A stretch of DNA of 64,000 bases from Chrysoperla carnea (Eukaryota; Arthropoda; Insecta; Neuroptera; Chrysopidae). The notes beneath the pieces are model-generated. The model searched no databases. It was not told the origin of the DNA and worked only from the letters and a program-made list of their open reading frames with translations. Location: positions 869,001 to 933,000 of the forward strand of contig NC_058338.1 of assembly GCF_905475395.1 (NCBI RefSeq), read 5' to 3'. This document shows, in pieces, positions 14,701 through 25,175 of this stretch. The position numbers and the translations under genes are program-made. Position 1 is the first letter of the stretch. Each line of letters starts with the position of its first letter.

Positions 14701-15828
14701 CCGGGCGGCATCGGGGGAGATTCCATCGACTCCGAATCCAGCCAGCGTCCGGAGAACGCACTCGACGCTCTGTTAGATGAACTGCAAACATTTTCAAGGC
14801 CACACAATTCAGCACCACCCCCCTCACATGCGTTGCCCCAACAACAATCCACAACACATGCACCATCAATGGGCGAAATTGGACGAAAAGGTAGCATGGA
14901 TTCACATGCACTAACAGTAAGTACGGGTAGTGGAACAGGCAGTCTACGTCGTTTACATTCATATCCAAGTGGTTCCGATACGGATAACAGTCCACCGATT
15001 CAACCCGCTCCACGAGCAGCGAATATTGGCGTTAAACCACCGTTACCCGAACGAAACGCTGAACTGTTGCAAGCGTTAGCTGGCCGTCGTGTACCGCCCC
15101 CACCACCGCCTAGAACAAGTTCCCGATCACCATTAGCGTCACCAACATCCCCAGGTATACCCCCACGTAATAACACCCCGTCTACTTTGCAACATATACA
15201 AAATGTTCAAAATATGGCGCAGAATGAAAACACAACACAGTCACAGTTTGATGCGGCCAGAGAGAATTTAGGTTTGGGTGGAACTCTACGGCGAAACGTT
15301 CCCGGGCGGTCAAGTTTAAAGGAACGTTCACAAACGTTACCACGAAATATTGGTTCCAATCTGCAAGTGCATACCCAACAACAACAAACCGAAATCGATA
15401 ACAATATGATGATGCTTACAGCGAGTAACAGCAGTAGTTGTGAATCGGTTAACTCTCAAGAAGGTGCAAAGAAAAACAATCGTCAGGAACAACTGGAAAT
15501 GCGACATCAAGAATTATTAAAGAAACAAAAAGCACTCCAGGAGCAATACGCACGGCTACAACAATTACAGCGTGGTAATAATGCTTTAACTGTTGTTCCA
15601 CCCACTCCCGATATTTTATTAAAGAAAACTGGTAGCGAATCGAATATCTTACAAAAAATGGGTTTAAATATGATGACAGCATCGCCACAAATTAATACGG
15701 GATCTTTGACCCATCTAGCGAATAATAATGGTAATCTAAGTACGGTACCCGTGTCCAATGAGAACTCCACACAACAATCCACTGGCGCTAGCACAACGAG
15801 TAAAGTGTATGAAACTGATATCCTGTGA
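1592..15828 (+). CDS. Coiled-coil AIP3/SRCIN1-SKT family protein, 3' part
   Basis: Seven exons are supported: 1592-1681, 2510-2572, 2959-3237, 3407-3623, 4070-4225, 4526-4646 and 14662-15828. All junctions are GT-AG and phases agree, giving about 696 codons to the TGA; the 5' end lies outside the window. The third exon holds a proline-rich lead and a charged coiled coil (LRGLQKKAKDLRAEVRNLRR). Exons 4 and 5 continue as E/K-rich helix (EMIRLEKDLSDLESTVEELR). The last exon is Ser/Pro/Gln-rich and low complexity, with PPPPPP and RRNVPGRSSLKERSQTLP, a second coiled coil near EMRHQELLKKQKALQEQYAR, and the C-terminus VYETDIL. The pattern fits the family of Anopheles AGAP005037 and vertebrate SRCIN1/p140Cap and KIAA1217/SKT, cytoskeletal scaffolds with an AIP3-like coiled coil; that assignment is from memory of the family. 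The final D-I-L could be a class III PDZ ligand (inference only). Confidence 0.8.
4985..5240 (+). repeat. Dispersed repeat, copy A
   Basis: A block with the run GTCTGTCCGTCTATCTGTGG is followed by GACGTAAAAAGTGAGGTTAA and GTTCGTAGATGAGC. The same succession appears, diverged, near 28610-28700 (GACGTAAAAAGTATGGTCAA, then GTTCGTAAATAAGCC) in the gustatory receptor intron, also on the + strand. Two diverged copies in unrelated introns point to an old interspersed element of unknown family. The open frame across it is therefore not called as a gene. Confidence 0.55.
9235..9545 (-). mobile_element. LINE relic, RNase H domain fragment
   Basis: The minus strand encodes CRMLLNELAKQMNVDLVWIP directly followed by GHRHISKNCES and FARNGTMLP. 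This matches the C-terminal part of the RNase H domain of I-group non-LTR retrotransposons, where the pattern is L-x-W-V-P-G-H-x-G-x-x-G-N-E-x-A-D-x-L-A-R. The Gly-Asn-Glu and Ala-Asp positions read K-N-C-E and Y-E here, and a stop lies just upstream in frame, so it is a decayed fragment. It sits in the 10-kb intron in antisense to the host gene. Confidence 0.7.
10800..11290 (+). repeat. GC-richer relic repeat, shares its tail with 28000-28330
   Basis: This block stands out from its AT-rich surroundings by base composition. Its end (CCTTGGTCTAGGTGCTAG, about 11248-11268) and the block CTTTCTGTTTGGTGTCTG near 11157 are matched in the same order at 28191-28310 (CTTTCTGTGTGGTGTTTG, then CCTTTGGTCTAGATGCTAGG). 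The 28000 copy carries a decayed LINE-like cysteine/histidine coding motif upstream, so both are probably 3' ends of one LINE family. No intact reading frame remains. Confidence 0.5.
11747..11777. repeat. (CT)n microsatellite
   Basis: About 15 uninterrupted CT units followed by a short T/C-rich tail, inside the long intron of the SRCIN1-like gene. Confidence 0.95.
13085..13262. repeat. Degenerate copy of the TTAA foldback element
   Basis: The segment runs TTCATGAATGCAGATGAAAA ... TTTCGAAATATCGAAATCC ... AAATTGTATTCTTACTTTCC ... ATATTGTCAAG, the same order as the better preserved element at 26187-26509. Both arms of the inverted repeat can still be seen (AATAAGAATACAACTTTTTG against AAAAATTGTATTCTTAC), but the outer ends are lost. 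Confidence 0.65.
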
Positions 15829-16223
15829 CCCCATGCAGCTATTAGATATTTTTATTATCTTCGAATTACAAATATTTGCCAAATTATCATGTATTAATAA
15901 TTATTAATTAAATGAATTAGAGTTTTAGATCCATCATTTTTAGTGGAGACAAGCTTGCCAGGAGTACGATCCGAAGATACGATCCAAATATGTTCAATTT
16001 TTGGGATTTCCGATCTTTCTAGTTTGATATTCGTGTCATTGGAATTCCAAAACTTAGCCTTCTAAGTTTTACAAATTTGCAGGTTTTTCGTATTATACAG
16101 GAAAACGTTCAAGATTGCGTAACTTCAGCCTCTAATAATCCTTCACTGCTGGATTTATCGGTAGGTCAGATTTAAGGAGTGGACAAATTTAAGATTTTAG
16201 AATTATATTATCAAAGGGAATAT

Positions 16224-16470
16224 ATTAGGTTAGAGTGGCTGCCCTGGAGTGGGACACAAGCACACCAATGGGTCTGTTTTGATACCGAAAAAGGGTTGAT
16301 CCATCTGCGAATACTAGCCCATCAGTGCTTTGACATAAACCGACTTTAGTTACGACAGGTCCTTTTCCTTCTCCTCATGGCAAGAGCTGGATAGCGACCA
16401 AGAAGATTATGCTGCCCTCTGGTAAGCCCAGTTCTTTAGTGTGGCTGCCGCCTATCCAGTAGCTGTAGGG
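16224..16470 (+). repeat. SINE-like dispersed repeat, copy 1
   Basis: It begins TTAGGTTAGAGTGGCTGCCC and continues GGAGTGGGACACAAGC, ACCAATGGGTCTG, TTTTGATACCG and GGGTTGATCCATC. The reverse complement of 59762-59965, in an intron of the AP-3 beta gene, has the same blocks in the same order (GGTTAGAGTGGCTGTCCTGG, GGGTGGGACACAC, TTGTGATACCG, GGGTTGGCCCATCC). Two copies 43 kb apart in opposite orientation establish a dispersed repeat. It is too short to encode proteins, so a SINE or a LINE tail is likely; the family is not known to me. Confidence 0.7.
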
Positions 16471-16959
16471 AATAGAAGAAACAAATTTTATACGGGTGAA
16501 AGTGAAAACCAATGCCATGAGCTACGAATTTAATTATTTAAACTTGAAATAAAAATCTATACAAAAATTTTGGTAAACTTGTCTCAACTAATTGAATAGA
16601 TGTTAGAGTTTCTCTTATATAGTGAAGTTGTTGTCCCAACTCTACATTGGAGGGACTCTAAAGAAAAACACATTACTGTACTATCCATGTCATAAAAAAA
16701 TGATGCAATTTTATAAAAAAAAAAAAGTATATAAATATTATATTTAATCTGCCCCCTCCCCCTACAACAATTCATATACATTTCGTACTTACAAAAAATA
16801 TAAAAATACAAATCTTTCATTTTTTCATAAAATATTTGTAAAATATTTAAAAAAAACCAAAAAATATAGGGTAAATTTTATAAACTAAATAAAATAACAA
16901 AATAAATTCAATAGTTTTTATTTGAATTTTTTTAATGTATTTATTTTATTTTTCTTTTG

Positions 16960-17531
16960 GCTTGTTCTCTTCTTTTGGATTTTGGGTCTTGTTTTGTCGA
17001 GTGTGATATCCTGGAGGACATCTGATAAATTCATTCAACTGATTTTTGACAAAAATGGAAAAAAGATCATATATAAGTTTTATAGCAAAACTGTTTTTAT
17101 TTTTTATTTTTTCATAATAATTTTAAAGTTACAGACAGTTTTAAGAGAACTTTTCAAAAGAGAAACGAAAACGCCCAACAAAAAAAAATTCGTAAGAAAT
17201 CGTGTCAACGTCATAATGTTAATTAATAATTGTATATAATGTATACTATTCAATTAACATTATGACGTAACACGATCTTTTACGAACATTTTTTTAGTCA
17301 GGCGTTTTCGTTTCTCTTTTGAAAAGTTCTCTTAAAACTGTCTGTAACTTTAAAATTATCTTGAAAAAATTAAAAATAAGTAAAAAATGTTTTGTTATAA
17401 ATTATGATCTTTACATTTTTGTCAAAAAAAATTTGGTTCAAAATCTTAAAATGGTGTATTTTTGAGATATCGACAACGTGTTACAAATTTAATGAAAAGT
17501 AAAAATTAAGTTGAAAAGTTAGAGAACAAGC
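16960..17531. mobile_element. Foldback (long inverted repeat) element of 572 bp
   Basis: Two long arms are reverse complements of each other. The core arms, 17041-17224 and 17252-17432, share AAAGTTACAGACAGTTTTAA, GAGAACTTTTCAAAAGAGAA, CGAAAACGCC and CATAATGTTAATT. Weaker similarity reaches GCTTGTTCTC at 16960 and GAGAACAAGC at 17531. The loop between core arms is only about 27 bp. No coding capacity is present, as expected for a non-autonomous foldback or MITE-type DNA element. Target-site duplications were not resolved. Confidence 0.85.
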
Positions 17532-17558
17532 TAATTTGCCTACACCAAACAATTTATA

Positions 17559-17774
17559 CAGGGATGTTCAATAAGATGTTACCACGTAAATGTGAAGACA
17601 TTTTGTCCAAAAAAAGTATTAATAAACTAAACAGTAACGGTGACGTATTTCAGAAACTTTAAGAACAAAAGCCCTTTGGTGTTCGTCGACAAGACGAACC
17701 GTTAGCGATTAAAACTTCGCTTTGTACAAAGTGTCTCTCATTCGTAAGTGGTAATATGATATTGAACAACCCTG
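17559..17774. mobile_element. MITE-like element with ~50-bp terminal inverted repeats
   Basis: The left end reads CAGGGATGTTCAATAAGATG, then TTACCACGTAAATGTGAAGA and CATTTTGTCC. The reverse complement of the right end reads CAGGGTTGTTCAATATCATA, then TTACCACTTACGAATGAGAG. The middle is not related to any protein I recognise. Further ends of the same family occur at 44804-44835 and 46078-46156, so this is a multicopy short transposable element. Confidence 0.8.
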
Positions 17775-18099
17775 CAGAAATAATTAACAGTAATTTATAA
17801 TTATTTAAATATGTAAAAATTAATTATTACGGTAAACCAATCAAACAGCTATTTATAGATAAATAAAAACAACCTGACTTATTATTATTACACATTTTAT
17901 TAGAGAAAAAACAGGCTGCCAGAGACGTAAATTCATCGAATGCGACCTTTATATTTCTGTAAATCTTAGTTTAACAGAAAAAATGATCAAGTCATAAATT
18001 ATTAACTAATTGATTTTTTACAACTTATCTAATAAACTACTTCCAATTGGAATCACGTTAAATTAACATTTTTTGGCTTGTTTCCATGAAAAGTTATCT

Positions 18100-18205
18100 T
18101 AAAATAATAGAGAAAACAAGTTGAGAGACAAACTATTTATCATCACAATCATGTGCATGTTATTTTATCATTTCTCCGTATGGTGACGTTACTAAAGCGA
18201 TATTT
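18100..18205 (+). repeat. Dispersed repeat shared with 54885-54990
   Basis: The block AAGTTGAGAGACAAACTATT, then TATCATTTCTCCGTATGGTG and ACGTTACTAAAGCGATAT, is matched in reverse complement within intron 5 of the second transporter gene. There it reads AAGTTGAGAGACAAACCATT, TGTCATTTACCCGTGTGGTG and GCGTTACTAAAGCGATAT. It is a short interspersed element of unknown class. Confidence 0.65.
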
Positions 18206-19954
18206 TAACTTGTAAAATTGCATGAAAAATGAATTTTAATTTCTTTTAGTAAACTTTCGAAAAAAAAAATTAAATTAAAAACCATGGAACTTCTCCATTA
18301 TCAAAATTTCCTCTTTCGTATATTCTAAAGGTCTCTCTTAATTTTTGTTTCAATATTCGATGAATTTACTAACGGATTTAACATTTTAAAAATAATACAG
18401 TATTTCGTACAGTAAAAAAACATTTTGAAAAATTTGCTTTAATTACTCATAATATTAATTGATTTTAAGTGATTTGATTTTGAAGTTTTGGAGAAAATTA
18501 ATTAACACGTTAAAAAAATAACCAAAAACTAGCAAAGAAAGTGGGATTTATGGTTTTTAAATTAATGATAAAATTTGGGTGTTTGAGCCAATTACGTAGT
18601 ATTTAATAATTATCTCGTTCTTTCGAGTTTCGAATAAAATGATTTGTTTAGAGATCCGGCATCAAAGATGAAAAAAATCCCGAAAAGACCTCTTAAATTT
18701 CCAATCGTGTTAAAATGATTATCAAATACTATGCTTGAGATCTTGGTTCGTTTGTGTCAAAATTCACCAGAAAAAAACAATAAATAAAAAATTATTTTAA
18801 TTTAAAATAAAATAAAATAATTATAAATAAAGGCCTATATGAATAGATTTTTTATAATTATTAAACAAAAAAGTGTTAATATTTGTTATTTTTTCTTAAC
18901 AATTAGTAAATTAATTAAAGAAATCATTTTTATTATAATTAATTTAATATTTTTACTTATTAATTATTAATATTTTAAATAATATTTATCACATTGTTTT
19001 AAATATAAATAAATATGAAAAAATTGTTACCCAAAAAAATATTGTAAAAAAAAATTATTTAAATTATTTTAGTAGAATATTTTTTGATTAATAATTTATT
19101 ACAATTAATTACACCATTCAAATTTTTGCACTTTGATTGACCGTAAAGTGAAAATTTTGTGACTTCTGCATTGGTGGGTCGGTTAAAATTGTAGGTTTTG
19201 AATTCCTAAAAACCGACACTTCTTCAAAAAAGCAAATTATTGCCCAGAAAAAAGGAATACACTGTTTTCAGTAGTGTCCTAATGTAGAAAGAAGAAAAGG
19301 AGCATCCAAATCTTATCCCACCCAAATTCAAGAAAAAGATTTTTTGGGAAAGTGTTTTATCTCAATTGGAATAAAAATGGGTGTCTTAGTAGTATTTTTG
19401 GAAATTTAAAATGCCCAATTTGTTAATTTCAGAAAAATTTGGGCGGTGTAAATAATCCAAAACATGTATTTATTAAAATAATCCAATAAAAAAAAACTAA
19501 AAAGATTGCACATAAATTAGGTAAAAAATGTAAGCTACATCTACAATGAGACATCAACGCTTTGTTCGTAACGGTTCATTGTAGACAGTGCTTTATAATA
19601 ATTTATTATGAATGTTCTTTGTAAAATAATTGAGGAAAAAAAATTTTAGCATGGTTTTTTGGGCTTAAAACTTTTTTTTTTTTGGTAAAGAAATTTTTTT
19701 AGTGCGTACGATGTCAAATAAACTACTCTCGAAGTTTCTAATAAATCTTCGAGATCACGAAATGTAAAAATTCAGTGTTATATCGAAATTTTATTTTCAT
19801 AGGAAAATCAATATGTGTCTCATACTCGATAAATCGAGATTAATTTTCAAAAATATTTCCATGTTGAAATTGTTTTAAGTACGACAGTTTTTAGAGTTAT
19901 TTGCTTCAATTTTGGTCGTTGCTGGTCGTCCGGGCTAATTGCTATTCGTCTTTT

Positions 19955-20035
19955 GTACCAAGGGCGTCGCCAGCCGATGGCAAAGATGACCAGCCGATGG
20001 CTGAGGTACAAGTTAATTTATGGAGAATGGGAAAA
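19955..20035 (+). repeat. Dispersed repeat shared with 56300-56380
   Basis: The run AAGGGCGTCGCCAGCCGATG, then GGTACAAGTTAATTTATGGA, is matched in reverse complement downstream of the second transporter gene (AAGGGTGTTGCCAGCCGATG, then GGTGCAAGTTATTTTATGGA). Part of it (CCAGCCGATGGC) is repeated in tandem here. The sequence recalls hAT termini of the CAGGGGCGTAGCCAG type, but no intact ends were found. Confidence 0.55.
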
Positions 20036-20930
20036 GTATGAATTGTAGGTACAAGTAAAAATATAGGAGATAACGGTGACGCCCATGAGTAGATTTACGC
20101 AGAACCTTGTAATTATCCACGATTTTGCGACGTCTTAAAACAAATTCGACTGAATTCAGAAAAGAATGAACAATTTGAACATGGAATTATTTTTTTAAAA
20201 TACTGATCAAGATAGCGCGTGTATAGACACAGTCACAATAAATTTTAATTTTTATTAAAATTAATTTTCAAAAATATATTTTTTAATATTCATAAAGAAA
20301 TTTTCGATTTTTATATCTAAAGTGTTTTTTTTCTTTTTTTAAATATAATAAAAAATCAGTATTAATATCCATTTACAGTGTCAGTATTTATTATCGATAA
20401 TGTAGATTACTTTAAAACACTTTATATATAAAAGGTTTTCCATTAAGTGTGTCCATATTTTAAACTTAAACAATAATTTCAAAGGTATGAAGAAATACTC
20501 TTTCTAATAACAAAAAATTTTAAAATTAAAAAATTTAAGTTTAAGGCTCGGAAACTCTCAATGAAAAACATATTATAACACCAAAAAAAAGAAAAATATT
20601 AATAAATGAATAAAAAGGAAATACTCATTTTTAAATTAAAATAAATTAATAATTAAAATGTAAATAAAAAAAATGTTATATTTTGTAAATATATTATTCT
20701 ACGAATATCAATTGAACAAAAAATTAAATAAAACTAATTTTAATAAGGGTAAAATTAATTATTATTTTTTTAATTTTTATTAAAATTATTAAACAATTAT
20801 TTTTTATAATTTATTTTATTCATTATTTTTGTTCAGGTTTAGAAATAAGATGTCAAGTTTGAGAGGTAGGAAAAATTTAAAATTAATTTTTATAAACTTC
20901 AATTTGGTCTTAATAATGTAGGCGCTTAGT

Positions 20931-21196
20931 GGGTTTCGTATGCGGTCCTTCCGAACAAGGATTGTATTTCGACATATTTTGACCCGCTAAATCCGAATTT
21001 TCAACTTCCTCATCACTCAGAATGGGGGAAAATTTGAAACTTAATACTTACAACCGTTCTAGCTTCTTTGCTATTGCATGAAACGTATTTTCATGTGCAT
21101 TATATAAAACTTTGGATTCAGCGAGTCAAATTACGTCGAAATACACACTCCTTGTTCGGTGAGACCTGTAAATGCATACGAAACCCACTCAGCGTC
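20931..21196. mobile_element. MITE of 266 bp flanked by TA
   Basis: The left end GGCGCTTAGTGGGTTTCGTA and the reverse complement of the right end GACGCTGAGTGGGTTTCGTA match. Homology continues inward through CGAACAAGGA..GTATTTCGAC and TTTGACCCGCTAAATCC / TTTGACTCGCTGAATCC, giving arms of about 75-85 bp. Each end abuts the dinucleotide TA (GTA before, TAG after), as expected for a Tc1/mariner-type target duplication. No transposase is encoded, so it is non-autonomous. Confidence 0.8.
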
Positions 21197-24100
21197 TAGT
21201 ATACCAAATGTTTGATCTGATAAGAAATTAAAAAAATCACTTTTGAAATAATGAAACAATTTCCTTTCCCTTCAAACTTGACGTCGAAAAAATTTGTAAA
21301 TAAAATCTAGTAAAAAAAAAAGAAATTTATCGAATATACATACACGCGGGTACTAAATACTTATCTATCTATACTGGGCCCCATAACCTATTTCCCTACT
21401 TCTATATATCCCTAACTAACACTACTCGAATGCACTTTTTAATCCCGTATTAAAAAAAAATATTTTAATCTCATTAAACATTAAGATGAAAAATTTGTTG
21501 GTGAAAATATATAAAAATTTATAAATATTATAAATAAATAAAAATATATATATATAGAAAAAATTATTGAGTATTATTGAGAAAAGTGTAAAACGAAAAA
21601 AATATAAAATTTGGTCCGAATATTCATGTTTTTAATCCGTAGAAATATTACCTAAAAAAAAAAAATATTTAAAAAAATTATATACATAATTATATAATAC
21701 GCGTTTTACTGTACCCGAATTATGTATATCCAAAAAAAAAAATGAGGTTACATCAAAAAATCGCACGGTTTTATTTAGTTTTGGTTCGTTTCTTAGCTAA
21801 ATTATTTTTAGAATTGTTTTTAGAAATGTATAAATCTAATAAAAAGACCGATGGTATTTATAATACTAGAGTTAAATTTTTATTTACGGTATTTAAAGAG
21901 GCGTAGGACTTTATACAACCCTAGAAATAGGGTCTAACATCGTAAAAAGAAGCTAATTTTTGTGAAAATTTAAGAACCTTTTGCTTTTTTAAGAACAAAT
22001 TTTAGTTTTATCGAAAAAGGATTTTACTATAGCCAAACTTTTCTAAAAACAAAATTTTTTAACGTGTTTGTGTCATCTTTTAAACAAAAAATTCAATTAA
22101 AAATTTCATTAAGCACTTTTCACCTTAACTAAACTTATTCGAATACAAAACAAAATGCTCAAATAGAAAGAAAATTTATTATAAAAAAAAAAATTTGCAA
22201 AAAAGAACCCAACACAAAATTTAAAAAAAAGCTTAAAAATCCCATCAATTATCATTCTAATAGTGACCATTGGCCAACGAGAGATAAGGACCCGTTTTAG
22301 AGGAACGCGACTTTCAAGTTGAAATTTTTCACAGCATCAGAACGATTTTTTAACACAAAAATCATACACTCCTGTAGTATGTGCTGCCTAAATTGATTAA
22401 TATTTCAAAAAATTGATACATTGATATATTCTATTTTCTAATTTCAAATGATTATAGGCAATATACATTGCATTAATGTATGATTTTTGTAAAGAAAAGC
22501 GTTTTATTGTCACGAAATGACTCAATTTGAAAATCAACTAATTCATAAACAGGTAATTATTTTTTAATATGCCAATAATAGCAACCTTTATTTAGAATCA
22601 TATAAACTATCTTACAAAGAATTAAGAATTCAATTCTACCTTGATTTTGTGTCGGGTCCTTTGGTTTTTGTAATAATAAAAATAAATAAAATAAATAAAT
22701 AAATACGACGCACATTTTTAGCAAAAAAAAAAAAAACAATTATGTGTTTTAGTTTTTTTAATTTTTGTATGTTTAATAAATAATAAAAAAAAATTAATAA
22801 ATAAAATAATAAAATAAATATTGTAAACGAACAACTCAAAATAAAAAGAAATGGTGGTAAAGAAGAAAACTGTAATCATTGTAAAATTATTTCTAAATGG
22901 ATAAAAAAAAAATACAAAATATCAATTTATGTTATTTTTATTATAATTGCAATAAAGACTATACATGTGGAAATATTTGGAGTTTTTTTTATGATAGAAT
23001 CTATGAAAACTTTTGAATAACTGTGTTTTTTTTAATCACCTAATTATAGTATGAATAAAAAAAACTCGTGAAATTTACAATATTAAAAAAACCCCCGATA
23101 AATTTTCCAGGTACGGAATCCAAAGCTCGGACTTAAAATTTTGAAACGATTACCAACTCTAAAACTAAGTGATCCTTATGTTGCTCAACTTCGGTGAGCC
23201 TCCTCATCTCTATCCTCTGCACGATAAAATGATCGATTTAGTTTTTAAAAATATTAAATTGTATTTCTAGTATTGCATGTCTGATTAAAAAACAAGATAC
23301 ATATTTACTTGTATAAGGTGATCGAATGGGGTCAATTTGTACCAATTAATATTACTGGATAGAATGTTTAATCCGTCAGCACTCGCTTCCGACATTGTGA
23401 GAATTTCTATCATCAAAAGACAAGAGACAAACAAATTACTTTCGAAAATTTTCGGACCTGTTAGTGTATTTTCGTTAGTTTAATATAAGTCGTACTCAGT
23501 AAATTAAAAAAAATTGTGATAGAAATATAATTCAATGTCTAAACTTAAAATGAATTCATATTGATATCTCATACCGTTTTGTTTTGCTTCGAATTTAAAT
23601 AGTAGTTTAACTCTTATCTGATTACCCGTTATACTTGTACAATATACTTGTATACTTGTAATTACATGTAATTAGTACCAATATTTAGTTTCGTGTTAAT
23701 ATCAAATTCGATTAAATCACTATTGTTGTTTGATACAATCATAGCTTCACTCCCACTCTCCCCCCGTTGCGTACACCTATAATTTCAACTAATCGTAATT
23801 ACTCGTTATTTTCTAAAACTCGTCATTTTATCACATATTTCATTCAATGTATGTAAATAAAAAATATAATTTTGTACCAGATGATTTAAGAACTTTTAAA
23901 TTTGAATCAAATCATATACATGAATGTTATCGGCTATAAAAATAGCGGATATAACGACCAATCGGTTATAGTGACCAATATTCATTTTAATTTTAAGCCC
24001 ACATATCCGCTATAATGCCCAACGCATGTAAAAATCATATTTTTATTACATTTACATACTTTTTTCAGTTAACGAGCACGACCCATGTAGAATTTCGCTC

Positions 24101-24284
24101 CCGTGGCTACTGTAACCCGTGCATTAACTGTACGCGTCGAAACACCTACAAATTTCGTAAAAAGTGGGGAAAATAATTAGAAGTTAATTAATATTACGGG
24201 AACATATTTTAAAAATAGTTTAATTTAAAATATCTTTACAGTTATGTTTGCCTAATACACTTATTTATTTAAATTTTTTCGTTA

Positions 24285-24340
24285 AAATTATTTTTCTAGC
24301 CTATGTTTTCCCTAATCGAACATTTTTAGACCGTAAGTAT
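24285..24340 (+). repeat. Short dispersed repeat shared with 38826-38880
   Basis: TTATTTTTCTAGCCTATGTT and then CATTTTTAGACCGTAAGT recur at 38826-38880 as TTATTTCTCTAGCTTGTATT and TCATTTTTAGACCGTGCGT, in the same orientation. The match is too long for chance, but the element is unidentified. Confidence 0.5.
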
Positions 24341-25175
24341 GTTTTTCACCAGTCCACACAGTCCTTCTTAAAAATTATTCATCAACTTAATATAAAATTA
24401 CATTTGATTACTCACGTCTTGACTCTAACTGCTTTATGATTGGATGAAAGATATCTGGAAATATCTCGGAAATTACGTATCAGTTCGAAATTTGGTAAAG
24501 AACTTTTTCGTTCGTCTCGATGAGCTTAATCTCGAAGTAAAGTTTTGCAGAGTCAAACAAAGATCACCTTGTATAGTATGACAAATCCTCACACTGCATA
24601 ACCTACCCTTTGCTCCCAGCCGCATTATAAATAAAATAAAATAAAAGTTATTAATAATAATTAATAATAAATAACGTAGGCCGATACTTCAAAGTGTGTA
24701 GATATTGAAGCATATAATATTCTAATATTAATAATATTTTTTTTTCATGATTGTAGAAAACTTGAAGTATTTAAATATGAAAACTTAATGATTTATCATG
24801 TCAACATAATAAAATAATATTCAAGATAACTAGTTGAAAAATTAACTACGTATTTAGGTATATTCATGGCCCACTGTTCCAATCATTAGGAATTTGTTTG
24901 AGAGTATTTTTACTTTATTTCAATATGAAACTACCAACTTTGGGATGAAATTGTCCAAAGCAAAATCTGGACAAACAAAATTGTACAGCGTATATTGAAG
25001 AAAATGATACAATATTAATAAAAGAAACAATACATGCGGTGCGTAATTGGGTGGCAAAGAACGACGAGGTCGTGTTATTACAACAAATACATCATTAAAA
25101 AAAACCGAACGATTTTTTTTTCTTGTATTTACGCGTCAATCATAAAACAAAAACAAAATAAAAACATACACAAAA

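Larger units (their letters stand above)
15829..25175. other. 9.3-kb intergenic region, repeat-rich
   Basis: Between the stop of the SRCIN1-like gene and the receptor start lies AT-rich DNA with no supported gene. The 3' UTR of the upstream gene must lie in the first part; AATAAA-like hexamers occur, for example in TGAAATAAAAATC near 16550. The rest holds a SINE-like repeat, two neighbouring inverted-repeat elements (16960-17774), dispersed repeats at 18100 and 19955, a TA-flanked MITE (20931-21196), very AT-rich sequence at 18780-19110 and 20580-20830, and a stretch near 23930-24030 with CGGATATAACGACCA / CGGTTATAGTGACCA that resembles decayed pogo-type termini. The open frame at 16922-17239 is the arm of a foldback element. 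Confidence 0.7.

Noticed and set aside
16922-17239. 105-codon open frame on the + strand
   Set aside because: It coincides with the left arm of a foldback element, has an F/K/I-biased composition, and its sequence is repeated in reverse complement next to it.
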